From the NCBI GenBank assembly GCA_017991835.1, contig JAGOPY010000001.1:373112-437111 (forward strand): 64,000 nucleotides of DNA, read 5' to 3'. Positions within the stretch are counted from its first letter, which is position 1. Each line of letters begins with the position of its first letter. The notes below the pieces were generated by a model that ran no database searches, was not told where the DNA came from, and was given only the letters and a program-made list of their open reading frames with translations. Below, one piece after another: positions 37,060 through 45,402 of the stretch. Both the position numbers and the translations under genes were made by a program. This DNA comes from Bacteroidales bacterium. GTDB taxonomy: Bacteria > Bacteroidota > Bacteroidia > Bacteroidales > JAGOPY01.

Positions 37060-37067
37060 TACCTTCG
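37060..37067 (+). promoter_or_regulatory. Putative -7 box for the M49 peptidase gene
   Basis: TACCTTCG resembles TAnnTTTG (one mismatch) and ends 28 bp upstream of the ATG at 37096, in the gap after the export operon. Confidence 0.4.
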
Positions 37068-37095
37068 CCGTTCAAATTTCCTAAAAACCAATATC

Positions 37096-38793
37096 ATGCT
37101 TAATAACGTATTTTCAAAAATCCTGCTGGTTGTTACGGTTATAATTGCCGTCTCCTGCCAGCAGCCGCAGAAAACCGAATTCCAGATGGAACAACAGTAT
37201 CCCGGGACCGTTACCGGGCAGCAACCGCTTGCTCCGGCCTCTCCTGAGCATGTTGCAAACCGGCTCGCTACATTTGCGCCGTTTACCCTTACCACCGACA
37301 TCAGCCATCTCACGGCTAACGAAAAGCAGATCGTGGCTATCTTTTTCGATGTGGCGGACATCATGGACGAGCTGTTCTGGCTTCAGGCCATGGGCCCGAA
37401 AGAGCCTTTCCTGGCACGTATCCAGGACGAAACCACAAAGCAGTTTGCCCGTATCAATTACGGCCCCTGGGACCGGCTCGACGGGAATAATTCCTTCATC
37501 GACGGAATCGGCGAAAAACCTGCCGGCGCTAATTTTTACCCGGCCGATATGACAAAGGAAGAATTTGAAGCCTTCAGCGATCCCAATAAGAAAAGCCTCT
37601 ACACGCTGATCCGCCGCAATGCCGACGGCTCACTCCGTAGCGTGTGGTACCACCAGGCTTATGAAACCCAGCTCAAAAAAGCCGCAGAACTCATTAAACA
37701 AGCGGCCGCACTGGCCGAAGATGCCGGATTGAAAAAATACCTGGAACTGCGTGCCGATGCCCTTCTGACCAGCGATTACCAGCCCAGCGACTTTGCCTGG
37801 ATGGAGATGCGGAACTCGGCACTCGACTTCGTCGTCGGACCAATCGAAAATTACGAAGACGGATTGTACGGCTATAAAGCGGCCTTCGAATCCTTTATCC
37901 TGGTTAAAGACCCGGTCTGGAGCGCAAGGCTCGTCAAATATGCTGCCATGCTTCCCGACCTGCAGCGTGGTCTCCCGGTAAAAGAGGAGTACAAAACCGA
38001 AATCCCCGGCGCCGACGCCGACCTGAATGCCTATGACGTCGTTTACTATGCCGGCGATTGCAACGCCGGAAGCAAAACCATCGCCATCAACCTGCCCAAC
38101 GACGAAGAGGTCCAGCTTCAGAAAGGTTCCCGGAAATTGCAACTGAAAAATGCGATGCAAGCCAAATTCGATAAGATCATGGTGCCGATAGCCGAACTCC
38201 TGATCGATCCGGCCCAGCGTAAGCACGTGACATTCAACGCCTTTTTCGAGAACACCATGTTCCACGAAGTGGCCCACGCCATTGGGGTTAAAAATACCAT
38301 CAACGGCAAAGGACCGGCCCGTACCGCTCTGAAAGAGACCTATTCATCCATCGAGGAAGGCAAAGCCGATATCATGGGCCTCTACCTCGTTACCAAACTC
38401 TATGAAATGGGTGAACTGACCGAAGGCGAAGTGATGGACAATTATGTGACCTTCTTTGCCGGTATCTTCCGCTCCTCCAGGTTTGGAGCGGCAAGCGCAC
38501 ACGGTAAGGCCAATATGATGCGCTTTAACTTCTTCCGGTCGGAAGGCGCTTTTACCAGAAGCGAAGAGGGCATTTATACGGTCGATTTCGACAAAACAAA
38601 AGCGGCCATGGAAAAACTGGTGCAGAAAATTATCTACATCCAGGGTGATGGCGATTATGAAGCCGCGAAAAACTGGGTGGCCACCGAAGGGATCGTTACC
38701 CCGGCGCTGCAAACAGACCTCGACCGGATCAATGCCTCCGGAATCCCCGTGGATGTAGTGTTTGAAAAAGGAAAACAAATGCTGGGGCTTTAG
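37096..38793 (+). CDS. M49-type dipeptidyl-peptidase III-like lipoprotein
   Basis: 565 residues from the ATG at 37096, which starts a lipoprotein-type signal (VIIAVSC, Cys21). Zinc motif HEVAH, then IEEGKADIMGLY about 33 residues later, which carries the third ligand. This two-motif pattern matches the M49 family; the HExxH form (rather than the HExxxH of classical DPP III) is the variant found in the DPP III-like domain of plant Nudix 3 proteins. The enzyme should remove dipeptides from short peptides at the cell envelope. Its neighbour downstream is the S46 dipeptidyl peptidase, 104 bp away, so the pair may supply dipeptides together. Confidence 0.82.
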   Translation: MLNNVFSKILLVVTVIIAVSCQQPQKTEFQMEQQYPGTVTGQQPLAPASPEHVANRLATFAPFTLTTDISHLTANEKQIVAIFFDVADIMDELFWLQAMGPKEPFLARIQDETTKQFARINYGPWDRLDGNNSFIDGIGEKPAGANFYPADMTKEEFEAFSDPNKKSLYTLIRRNADGSLRSVWYHQAYETQLKKAAELIKQAAALAEDAGLKKYLELRADALLTSDYQPSDFAWMEMRNSALDFVVGPIENYEDGLYGYKAAFESFILVKDPVWSARLVKYAAMLPDLQRGLPVKEEYKTEIPGADADLNAYDVVYYAGDCNAGSKTIAINLPNDEEVQLQKGSRKLQLKNAMQAKFDKIMVPIAELLIDPAQRKHVTFNAFFENTMFHEVAHAIGVKNTINGKGPARTALKETYSSIEEGKADIMGLYLVTKLYEMGELTEGEVMDNYVTFFAGIFRSSRFGAASAHGKANMMRFNFFRSEGAFTRSEEGIYTVDFDKTKAAMEKLVQKIIYIQGDGDYEAAKNWVATEGIVTPALQTDLDRINASGIPVDVVFEKGKQMLGL

Positions 38794-38897
38794 TCATTCG
38801 GTCTATTTATTTCAATCGTTAATGACTCCGAGTCCCTCTGTGTAACTCCGTGTACTACGTGGTAAAATATTATTAAAAATAACTTAATAAAATGATA

Positions 38898-41114
38898 ATG
38901 AAACGCTTTACTATCTTTTTTTCGCTTTTTATCCTTCTGTCTTCCCCTTCACTCCGGGCGGATGAAGGGATGTGGCTCCCCATTTTTGTGGAGAGACTGA
39001 ACTATGTCGATATGCAGAAAATGGGACTCCATCTCACTGCAGAAGAGATTTACAGTATCAATAACTCCAGCCTGAAAGACGCCATCGTCGGGCTTGGAAA
39101 CGGCAGCCAGCCCGGCGGATTCTTCTGCACAGCGGAAGTGGTGTCAAGCCAGGGCCTCTTATTTACCAACCATCACTGCGGGTACGATATCATCCAGAAA
39201 CACAGCTCTATCGAACACGATTATCTCAACGACGGTTTCTGGGCTATGAGCAAGGAAGAAGAACTCCCGAACGAAGACCTGAGCGCTACTTTCTTTGTCA
39301 GGATGGAAGATGTGACCGATTCAATCGTTCCGTTCCTCAGCGATACCATGTCGGCCTCAAAACGTTCTGAAAAAGTGCGCGAGATAACCGCCAGGTTGAA
39401 AAAAGCCGCTAATCCCGATAAAAAATACTTTGTCAATGTCACCAGTTTTTTCAACGGGAATGAGTACTACCTGTTTGTTTATGAGGTTTATACCGATGTC
39501 AGGCTCGTCGGGGCTCCCCCTTCGGCCATTGGCAAATTCGGCGGAGATACCGATAACTGGATGTGGCCCCGCCATACCGGCGATTTCAGCATTTTCCGGG
39601 TTTACACTGCTCCCGATGGCAGTCCGGCCGAATATTCCAAAGAAAATGTACCCATGGTACCGAAGCACCATCTGCCGGTTACCCTCAATGGCGTGGAAAA
39701 AGGCGACTTTGCCATGATCTGGGGCTATCCGGGCAGCACCGACCGCTACCTGACCTCCTATGGCGTCGATTTTCAGATCAACCATTTCGATCCCAATATT
39801 GTCAGGCTACTGGGCGAACAACTCGAAATCTGGAAAGAAGACATGACTGCCGACCGCGAAGTCGGTATCAAATATGCCTCCAAATACGCCGGAACAGCCA
39901 ATGGCTGGAAATTCTATATCGGCGAACTGAAAGGGCTCAAGAGGCTGGATGTTAAATCCCAGAAGGAGGAACTGGAATCACAGTTCACCGCATGGGTGGA
40001 AAAGGATGCCGCCAGGCAGGAAAAATACGGCAATGTCCTGCCGGGGATAAAAGCCGGTTATGAAAAGATCAGCAAATCATTCGGGCCCTTCATCCTGGCT
40101 GCATTAGGCGCCTCATCCCCCGAGATCCTGGGCTATGCGCAGAATTTTTCAGGTGTTGGCGGTTACCTGGAAGGAAAAGATGAGGCCGGTTTAAAGGCCG
40201 AATCGGAATCGCTTCGCGAAGGGGCAAAAGAATTTTTCAAGGATTACAATGCGCCGACCGACCAGAAAGTTTTGGCACGGATGATGGAGATTTACTCGAA
40301 GGAGATGCCGGTAGAAATGCAGCCGCAGGGATTTAAAGACCTCGTGGCCAAATATAAAGGAGATTTTAAAGCCATGGCCGCAGATATTTTCGCCAAATCA
40401 TTCCTCTCTTCAGAGGCAAAGGTAAATGCCTTCCTCGACAAACCCAGCCTGAAAACCTTTCAGAAAGATCCGGCCATCAAACTCAGCAACGATCTGATGG
40501 GCTCCATGATGAACCTGTCGGGCGATTACCGTTCGGCCAACCAGGAGATGGGTAAATATGAACGGCTGTTTATTGCCGGCTTGCGCGAAATGATGCCCGA
40601 AAAGGCGTTCTATCCGGACGCAAATTCGACCATGAGGCTTACGTACGGCACGGTTGAGGATTATAAAGGCGCCGATGCGGTTTATTATGATTATAAGACC
40701 CATCTCAGCGGCGTGATGGAAAAAGAAGATCCGGCGAACGAGGAATTTATCGTTCCCGAAAAACTGAAAAAGCTTTTTGAAGAGAAAGACTTCGGCCCTT
40801 ACGGATGTAAGGATGACCTGGTTACCTGTTTCCTCACCACCAACGACATCACCGGCGGTAATTCGGGCAGCCCGGTTATCAACGGCAACGGAGAACTTAT
40901 CGGACTTGCTTTCGATGGCAACTGGGAAGCCATGAGCGGCAATATCGCTTATGAGCCCAAACTGCAACGTACCATCTGCGTCGATATCCGTTATGTGCTT
41001 TTCGTTATTGATAAATACGCCGGAGCACAGAACCTGATCGATGAGCTGACATTCGGCCCCGAAAAGATCAAAGTGCCGCGCGAAAAATTCGAAACAACAC
41101 TCGGAAAGAAATAA
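38898..41114 (+). CDS. S46-family dipeptidyl peptidase, DPP7-like
   Basis: 738 residues from the second ATG. A signal peptide is cleaved before DEGMWLP, the usual mature start of the family. Catalytic triad: His93 in FTNHHCGYD, an Asp in DTDNWMWPRHTGDF, and Ser656 in TGGNSGSPV. The specificity residue 18 positions after Ser is Gly674 (LAFDGNWE). Established work on the family associates Gly here with DPP7/DAP-BII (hydrophobic or broad P1) and Arg with DPP11 (acidic P1), so DPP7-type specificity is inferred. It is expected in the periplasm and outer membrane, releasing N-terminal dipeptides. Confidence 0.93.
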   Translation: MKRFTIFFSLFILLSSPSLRADEGMWLPIFVERLNYVDMQKMGLHLTAEEIYSINNSSLKDAIVGLGNGSQPGGFFCTAEVVSSQGLLFTNHHCGYDIIQKHSSIEHDYLNDGFWAMSKEEELPNEDLSATFFVRMEDVTDSIVPFLSDTMSASKRSEKVREITARLKKAANPDKKYFVNVTSFFNGNEYYLFVYEVYTDVRLVGAPPSAIGKFGGDTDNWMWPRHTGDFSIFRVYTAPDGSPAEYSKENVPMVPKHHLPVTLNGVEKGDFAMIWGYPGSTDRYLTSYGVDFQINHFDPNIVRLLGEQLEIWKEDMTADREVGIKYASKYAGTANGWKFYIGELKGLKRLDVKSQKEELESQFTAWVEKDAARQEKYGNVLPGIKAGYEKISKSFGPFILAALGASSPEILGYAQNFSGVGGYLEGKDEAGLKAESESLREGAKEFFKDYNAPTDQKVLARMMEIYSKEMPVEMQPQGFKDLVAKYKGDFKAMAADIFAKSFLSSEAKVNAFLDKPSLKTFQKDPAIKLSNDLMGSMMNLSGDYRSANQEMGKYERLFIAGLREMMPEKAFYPDANSTMRLTYGTVEDYKGADAVYYDYKTHLSGVMEKEDPANEEFIVPEKLKKLFEEKDFGPYGCKDDLVTCFLTTNDITGGNSGSPVINGNGELIGLAFDGNWEAMSGNIAYEPKLQRTICVDIRYVLFVIDKYAGAQNLIDELTFGPEKIKVPREKFETTLGKK

Positions 41115-41134
41115 TTCTTAGATGATTTTGCTAG

Positions 41135-41168
41135 AAGAGGCTGTCTCAGTGTGATGGGGCAGCCTCTT
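41135..41168. terminator. Bidirectional hairpin between S46 and CWC genes
   Basis: AAGAGGCTG (41135-41143) pairs with CAGCCTCTT (41160-41168), followed by TTAAGAAG. The two genes converge here; the hairpin's right arm touches the CWC stop codon. The left arm contains GGCTGTCTCA, the same word as the end of the MITE-like element at 26061. Confidence 0.7.
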
Positions 41169-41374
41169 TAAGAAGATTCACCGAGCTTTTTATTCTGATT
41201 ATAATTTTTCAGACAATCCGGGCAAAGGCAACGGTCGTATTGGGCTTCAATTTCCTCCAAAACATCCGGCGGCACATACACCTCGTAGCACCAGCACTTT
41301 CCTGATTTCCCGCAGGAAAACTGCTTGCCGCATTTTGGGCAGGTTGAAGGTTCTTGGTCGTTGGTTTTGGTCAT
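41168..41374 (-). CDS. Small cysteine-rich CWC-type zinc-ribbon protein
   Basis: 68 residues with paired cysteines CPKCGKQFSCGKSGKCWCYE near the N-terminus and CLCPDCLKNY near the C-terminus. The C-W-C triplet gives the cysteine-rich CWC family its name; the Cys arrangement suggests one or two zinc ribbons. Function unknown; it is probably cytoplasmic. It follows folB in the same direction with a 16-bp tandem repeat in the gap. Confidence 0.8.
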   Translation of the reverse strand: MTKTNDQEPSTCPKCGKQFSCGKSGKCWCYEVYVPPDVLEEIEAQYDRCLCPDCLKNYNQNKKLGESS

Positions 41375-41394
41375 CAGTCGTCAAAAGTTGGAAA

Positions 41395-41441
41395 AATCGT
41401 CAAATCTCCAAATCGTCAAATCTCCAAATCGTCAAATCTCA
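41395..41441. repeat. 16-bp tandem repeat overlapping the folB stop codon
   Basis: AATCGTCAAATCTCCA is repeated at 41395 and 41411, with a partial third unit from 41427. The folB stop codon (TGA read at 41434-41432) lies inside the third unit. Confidence 0.9.
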
Positions 41442-41776
41442 ACGCTCACCCTCTCCGTCTTCCCTCCTACCGGCGGATTCATCTTTGAAACCTTGATCCG
41501 CGCAGCGCCGACCTGTGGAAACTCGCGTCCGATCCGGGAAAGGATCCGCCGGGCTACGTGTTCCAACAGTTTTGATTTGATGGCCATCTCTTCCGAAACC
41601 ACCCTGTAAACAGATTGATAATCCACTGTTTCGGAAAGATCATCCGTCAGTTCAGCGCTCGTTGTATCCGCTTCCATGAAAAGATCCACCGTAAAACGTG
41701 TCCCGATGATTTGCTCCTCATGAAAACAACCATGATAAGCATAAAACTCCATCCCTTCTATTGCAATAGTCCCCAT
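41432..41776 (-). CDS. folB: Dihydroneopterin aldolase FolB
   Basis: 114 residues from the ATG at 41776, which lies 4 bp past the gltX stop. An alternative TTG at 41788 overlaps gltX. Folate-pathway enzyme that converts dihydroneopterin to 6-hydroxymethyl-dihydropterin. Family features: GMEFYAYHGCFHEEQIIGTRF near the N-terminus (active-site Tyr and Glu), DYQSVYRVVSEEM centrally, and the C-terminal KMNPPVGGKTERVSVEI with the catalytic Lys. Small size is normal; the enzyme forms octamers. It is coupled to gltX. Confidence 0.92.
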   Translation of the reverse strand: MGTIAIEGMEFYAYHGCFHEEQIIGTRFTVDLFMEADTTSAELTDDLSETVDYQSVYRVVSEEMAIKSKLLEHVARRILSRIGREFPQVGAARIKVSKMNPPVGGKTERVSVEI

Positions 41777-41780
41777 AATA

Positions 41781-43313
41781 TCATACAATTGTTCCCGAAC
41801 TTTTCAGGAAGTTCAGTGCAAGGTGAACTCTATCCATTACTTCTTGCTTTCCCAGCATCTCGCAGATCAGGGCCAGGTCGGGACCAAAACTCCCTCCCAC
41901 CAGGCAAAGCCGCAGCGGATTCATCAGCTGGCCCAGGCCGGCGCCTTTTCCGGCAGCATAAGACTCGGCAAAGAGTTTTATCTGTTCGGCCCTGTAATCT
42001 GGCAGCCCCGGCAACGCTTCGGCAAAACCCCGCAATAAACCGGGCGTATCTTCTTTCCACTTTTTCCTGGCAAGATCCGCATCATACGACTCTGGCCGGC
42101 GGAAGAAGAAATACGACTGATCCCAGAACTGGCCGACGAAATCGGAACGGTCTTTTACCAGCTCAACCACACGGGAAACAAAGGAACGTTCAGCATGAAT
42201 GCCTTTATCTTCCAGCACTTTGCAGAACAGATCCGTCAGCTCTTCATTGGTTTTTGTGATGAGGTAGTGATGATTGAACCATTTGATTTTCCCCGGGTCG
42301 AACCGGGAGCCCGATTTGCCGACCCTTTCGATCGAAAACTGCCCGATCAGCTCCTCCATGCTGAAGATCTCCTGCTCGGTGCCGGGATTCCAGCCCAGCA
42401 ATGCCAGCATATTGACCACCGTTTCGGGGAAATAGCCGATCTCACGGTAGCCCGAGGAGACGTCGCCGGTAAAGGGATCGGTCCATTCCAGCGGGAAAAC
42501 GGGGAATCCCAGCCGGTCGCCGTCACGCTTGCTCAGCTTGCCCGATCCTTCCGGCTTCAGGATGAGCGGAAGATGGGCAAACAGCGGCGCCTGCCACCCG
42601 AAAGCCCGGTAAAGAAGAATATGCAGGGGCAGCGAAGGGAGCCATTCCTCGCCCCGGATCACGTGCGTGATCTCCATCAGGTGGTCATCCACGATGTTGG
42701 CCAGGTGATAAGTCGGCATCCCGTCCGATTTGAACAGCACCTTGTCGTCTAAAGTCGCTGTGTTTACGGTCATGTCGCCACGGATAAGATCGTTGAATTC
42801 CAGCGTCGTATTTTCCGGGATCATAAAACGGATCACATACGGCGCTCCCGATTCCAGGCGCCTTTGGACCTCTTCACCGGTCATTGCCAGGGAGTTCTTC
42901 ATCGTGTTCCTTACCGATGCATCATAGGTGAAAACCTGCTTTGAGGCTTCCGCCGCTTTCCGTTTTGCATCCAGCTCCTCCGCCGTATCAAAACTGTAAT
43001 AGGCATGCCCGGCGCGCACCAGCTCATCGGCATACTGCCGGTAGATCTCTTTGCGGTCTGATTGCCGGTAAGGTGCGTAAGGGCCACCGACATGCACCCC
43101 TTCATCAAACCGGATACCGGTCCACTCCAGCGAATCGATGATATATTGTTCTGCTCCTGGTACGTATCGGTTCTGATCCGTATCTTCGATCCGGAGGATC
43201 ATTTTTCCCCCGGAATGCCTTGCAAACAAATAATTGTACAGCGCCGTCCTTACTCCACCGATATGCAGCGGCCCTGTAGGGCTGGGCGCAAATCTTACCC
43301 TGACTTCTTTCAT
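41781..43313 (-). CDS. gltX: Glutamyl-tRNA synthetase
   Basis: 510 residues from the ATG at 43313, which shares one base with the M1 peptidase stop (TGATG). Class I synthetase that charges tRNA-Glu. HIGH signature as PTGPLHIGGVRTALYN (residues 11-26), KMSKS loop as KLSKRDGDRLGFPV, and the conserved RIEDTDQNR. The length and C-terminal anticodon-binding helical domain are complete. Overlap with the upstream peptidase gene suggests translational coupling. Confidence 0.97.
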   Translation of the reverse strand: MKEVRVRFAPSPTGPLHIGGVRTALYNYLFARHSGGKMILRIEDTDQNRYVPGAEQYIIDSLEWTGIRFDEGVHVGGPYAPYRQSDRKEIYRQYADELVRAGHAYYSFDTAEELDAKRKAAEASKQVFTYDASVRNTMKNSLAMTGEEVQRRLESGAPYVIRFMIPENTTLEFNDLIRGDMTVNTATLDDKVLFKSDGMPTYHLANIVDDHLMEITHVIRGEEWLPSLPLHILLYRAFGWQAPLFAHLPLILKPEGSGKLSKRDGDRLGFPVFPLEWTDPFTGDVSSGYREIGYFPETVVNMLALLGWNPGTEQEIFSMEELIGQFSIERVGKSGSRFDPGKIKWFNHHYLITKTNEELTDLFCKVLEDKGIHAERSFVSRVVELVKDRSDFVGQFWDQSYFFFRRPESYDADLARKKWKEDTPGLLRGFAEALPGLPDYRAEQIKLFAESYAAGKGAGLGQLMNPLRLCLVGGSFGPDLALICEMLGKQEVMDRVHLALNFLKSSGTIV

Positions 43314-45283
43314 CAATCAATTAAAATTTTTCGGTTCATTCTTCCCTTGCCGTCACTCACAATCACCTGGTACACACCGGGTTTCAGGTGCCCGGCATCA
43401 ATGGCACTTGAACGTCCGGTTATGCTTTGTGTCAGTAAAGTCCTCCCCGCCAGATCGGTCACCGACAGTTGCATTTCTTTTTCCGGATTCGACGGCAAAA
43501 ATACCCTGAAATAATCATGCGCCGGATTGGGCCCGACGGTAAAATAGAGCGGGTTGTTCCGCTCTTCAATATCCACGGCCAGGCTGTTCAGGTGGTGAAG
43601 TATCCACTGTTCGGGATCCAGTTCAATATGTTCGACCTCTTTTGAAACCGGGATCGAATAGGTTTCCAGGTTTTCACCCTGGTAAAGGATCAGCGTGGTG
43701 TCGGTACCATCGGAATAAACCACATGATAAGGGACTTTCATTTTGAAAAGCTGCGTTACAGTTGTCGATGTGGTTTGGGTCGACGAAACGTTCAGGTTCC
43801 CGTTATTCTGGTTCCAGACAATGTCGAAAATCGGGTATCCTTCTCCGTAATACCACTGGTCGAAAAAGTCGGTAAAATCTTCACCCGATATATACTCCAG
43901 CCACTCCCTGAAATCAGCTCCCGTTGCCACTGAGTCACCGTATTCTTCCATGTAGGTGCGGAGCACATTGAAGAACATTTCGTCATCCTGCAATTCGAAC
44001 CGGATCATGTGAAGCAGCAATGCCCCTTTGCTGTAAGATAACCTGCCGTTGAAAATCCGGTAGATATTGTCGAGTTCCTCTTCCGGAACATATACGCTGC
44101 CGCCGGGAGCGCTCTTCACCTGGTTGTGCTTGCTTCTCAGCCAGGCCGAATCTTCGGCGGGCGACAGTAAGTTGGAGACGGCAAGATAATCGCTGTATGT
44201 GGCGAATCCTTCGTTGATCCAGATATCGCTCCAGGTCGCGCAGGTTACCTTGTCACCAAACCACATATGGCCAAGTTCATGTGCTACCAGGTTGAAATTG
44301 AAAGCGCCGATGGTTGTCATGGTCTGATGCTCCATCCCGCCACCCAGTTGGGTAAGACAATGGCCGTACTTTTCATCGATGAAAGGATAAAGTCCGAATA
44401 AATCGGAGAAAAGCTCAATAAAACCAGCCGTCCGGTCAATTCCCTCCTGGTATAATGGCAGGCAGTTTACATGATCATAAATATAATTCTGGATGAAGAC
44501 CGAATCTTCCGTTCCTTCCGGATAAGCATAGATGTTGTATTCCTGGTAATCGGCTACGGCAAAGGAAATCAGGTAATAATCAATGGGATAATAACTTTTC
44601 CATTCGTAACGGAGTTTTCCGCCGGGTACCGGCGTAACGGCAGTCAGCAGTCCCTGTGAACCCGCCTTGTTTTCGGCGCTCGTCGTCAGAAATACCCAAA
44701 CCGAGTCGGCATCGTCGGTGAGATCCTGCTTCGTCGGCCACCAGTCTTTCGCGGCATAAGGTTCAGATAAGGTCCAGGTAACGTTTTTTTCAAATGGCGT
44801 GCTGTAAGCCGTCGTCACCCCTGAGAAAAAGCCGCCGGTTGGAGGTGTACCATGATAACAAATTTTTGTCGTAAAATAAACGCCGTTTGGGATTGGTTCG
44901 ATCGGAACCAGGATCAGGTCATTATTGTGGACGAACGAATGCTGGATACCGTTGACATAGACCGTATCTACCGTCATCTCGTCAATAAGTTCATAGACAA
45001 TGGTATCCATCTGGGTACCGGTCACTATGGCCTTTGTGGTAACACTTCCGCTGACGGCTACCGTATCGTTTTCCACATTCAGGTCCAGGAAATAAAACGT
45101 AACATCGTATTTTTCCAGCAATGGATTTGTCACAACGGGCGCATAATATTCATTCGCAGCCATTGCCGCTGATTTGACATGATAACAGTAAGGTGCATCA
45201 TCCTGTTCGGCATGATTGTACTGAGCCATCAGAATTCCTGTTAACGGGATCAGAATGAAAAGAAAAACCAGTCTTTTTAACAT
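43313..45283 (-). CDS. M1-family aminopeptidase with T9SS sorting domain
   Basis: 656 residues. A signal peptide (cleavage near LMAQ) precedes a long beta-sandwich N-terminal domain and the catalytic domain. The catalytic domain has the exopeptidase motif as GGMEHQTM (variant of GAMEN) and the zinc site HELGHMWFGD with the third ligand 18 residues on in INEGFATY. The last 80 residues form a type A T9SS sorting domain (FTVGPNPAHDYF, SVTDLAGRTLL, LKPGVYQV), so the enzyme is sent to the cell surface. It should trim N-terminal residues from external peptides. It is translationally linked to gltX by a 1-bp overlap, an unusual pairing of a secreted protease with a housekeeping gene. Confidence 0.93.
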   Translation of the reverse strand: MLKRLVFLFILIPLTGILMAQYNHAEQDDAPYCYHVKSAAMAANEYYAPVVTNPLLEKYDVTFYFLDLNVENDTVAVSGSVTTKAIVTGTQMDTIVYELIDEMTVDTVYVNGIQHSFVHNNDLILVPIEPIPNGVYFTTKICYHGTPPTGGFFSGVTTAYSTPFEKNVTWTLSEPYAAKDWWPTKQDLTDDADSVWVFLTTSAENKAGSQGLLTAVTPVPGGKLRYEWKSYYPIDYYLISFAVADYQEYNIYAYPEGTEDSVFIQNYIYDHVNCLPLYQEGIDRTAGFIELFSDLFGLYPFIDEKYGHCLTQLGGGMEHQTMTTIGAFNFNLVAHELGHMWFGDKVTCATWSDIWINEGFATYSDYLAVSNLLSPAEDSAWLRSKHNQVKSAPGGSVYVPEEELDNIYRIFNGRLSYSKGALLLHMIRFELQDDEMFFNVLRTYMEEYGDSVATGADFREWLEYISGEDFTDFFDQWYYGEGYPIFDIVWNQNNGNLNVSSTQTTSTTVTQLFKMKVPYHVVYSDGTDTTLILYQGENLETYSIPVSKEVEHIELDPEQWILHHLNSLAVDIEERNNPLYFTVGPNPAHDYFRVFLPSNPEKEMQLSVTDLAGRTLLTQSITGRSSAIDAGHLKPGVYQVIVSDGKGRMNRKILID

Positions 45284-45322
45284 AGAAAAAATAATTTAAC
45301 CGGAAGGTCGTGAAACTATAAC

Positions 45323-45330
45323 TAACTTTG
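45323..45330 (+). promoter_or_regulatory. Putative -7 box for the DUF4175 gene
   Basis: TAACTTTG matches TAnnTTTG exactly and lies 73 bp before the ATG at 45403, in the divergent gap with the M1 peptidase gene. Confidence 0.5.
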
Positions 45331-45402
45331 TATAAGCGAACAAAGATAATATTTATTTGTTCGTTACCGTTAGGGTTCTATACCCTGAAAGGCTTGCATC
45401 TC

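Noticed and set aside
41395..41441. 16-bp repeat as a CRISPR array
   Set aside because: Units abut without spacers and are too short; it is a simple tandem repeat.
45337..45363. CGAACAA...TTGTTCG inverted repeat resembling the activator sites at 30727
   Set aside because: The half-sites are in the opposite order with a 13-bp gap, and no -24/-12 promoter follows. Not the same kind of site.
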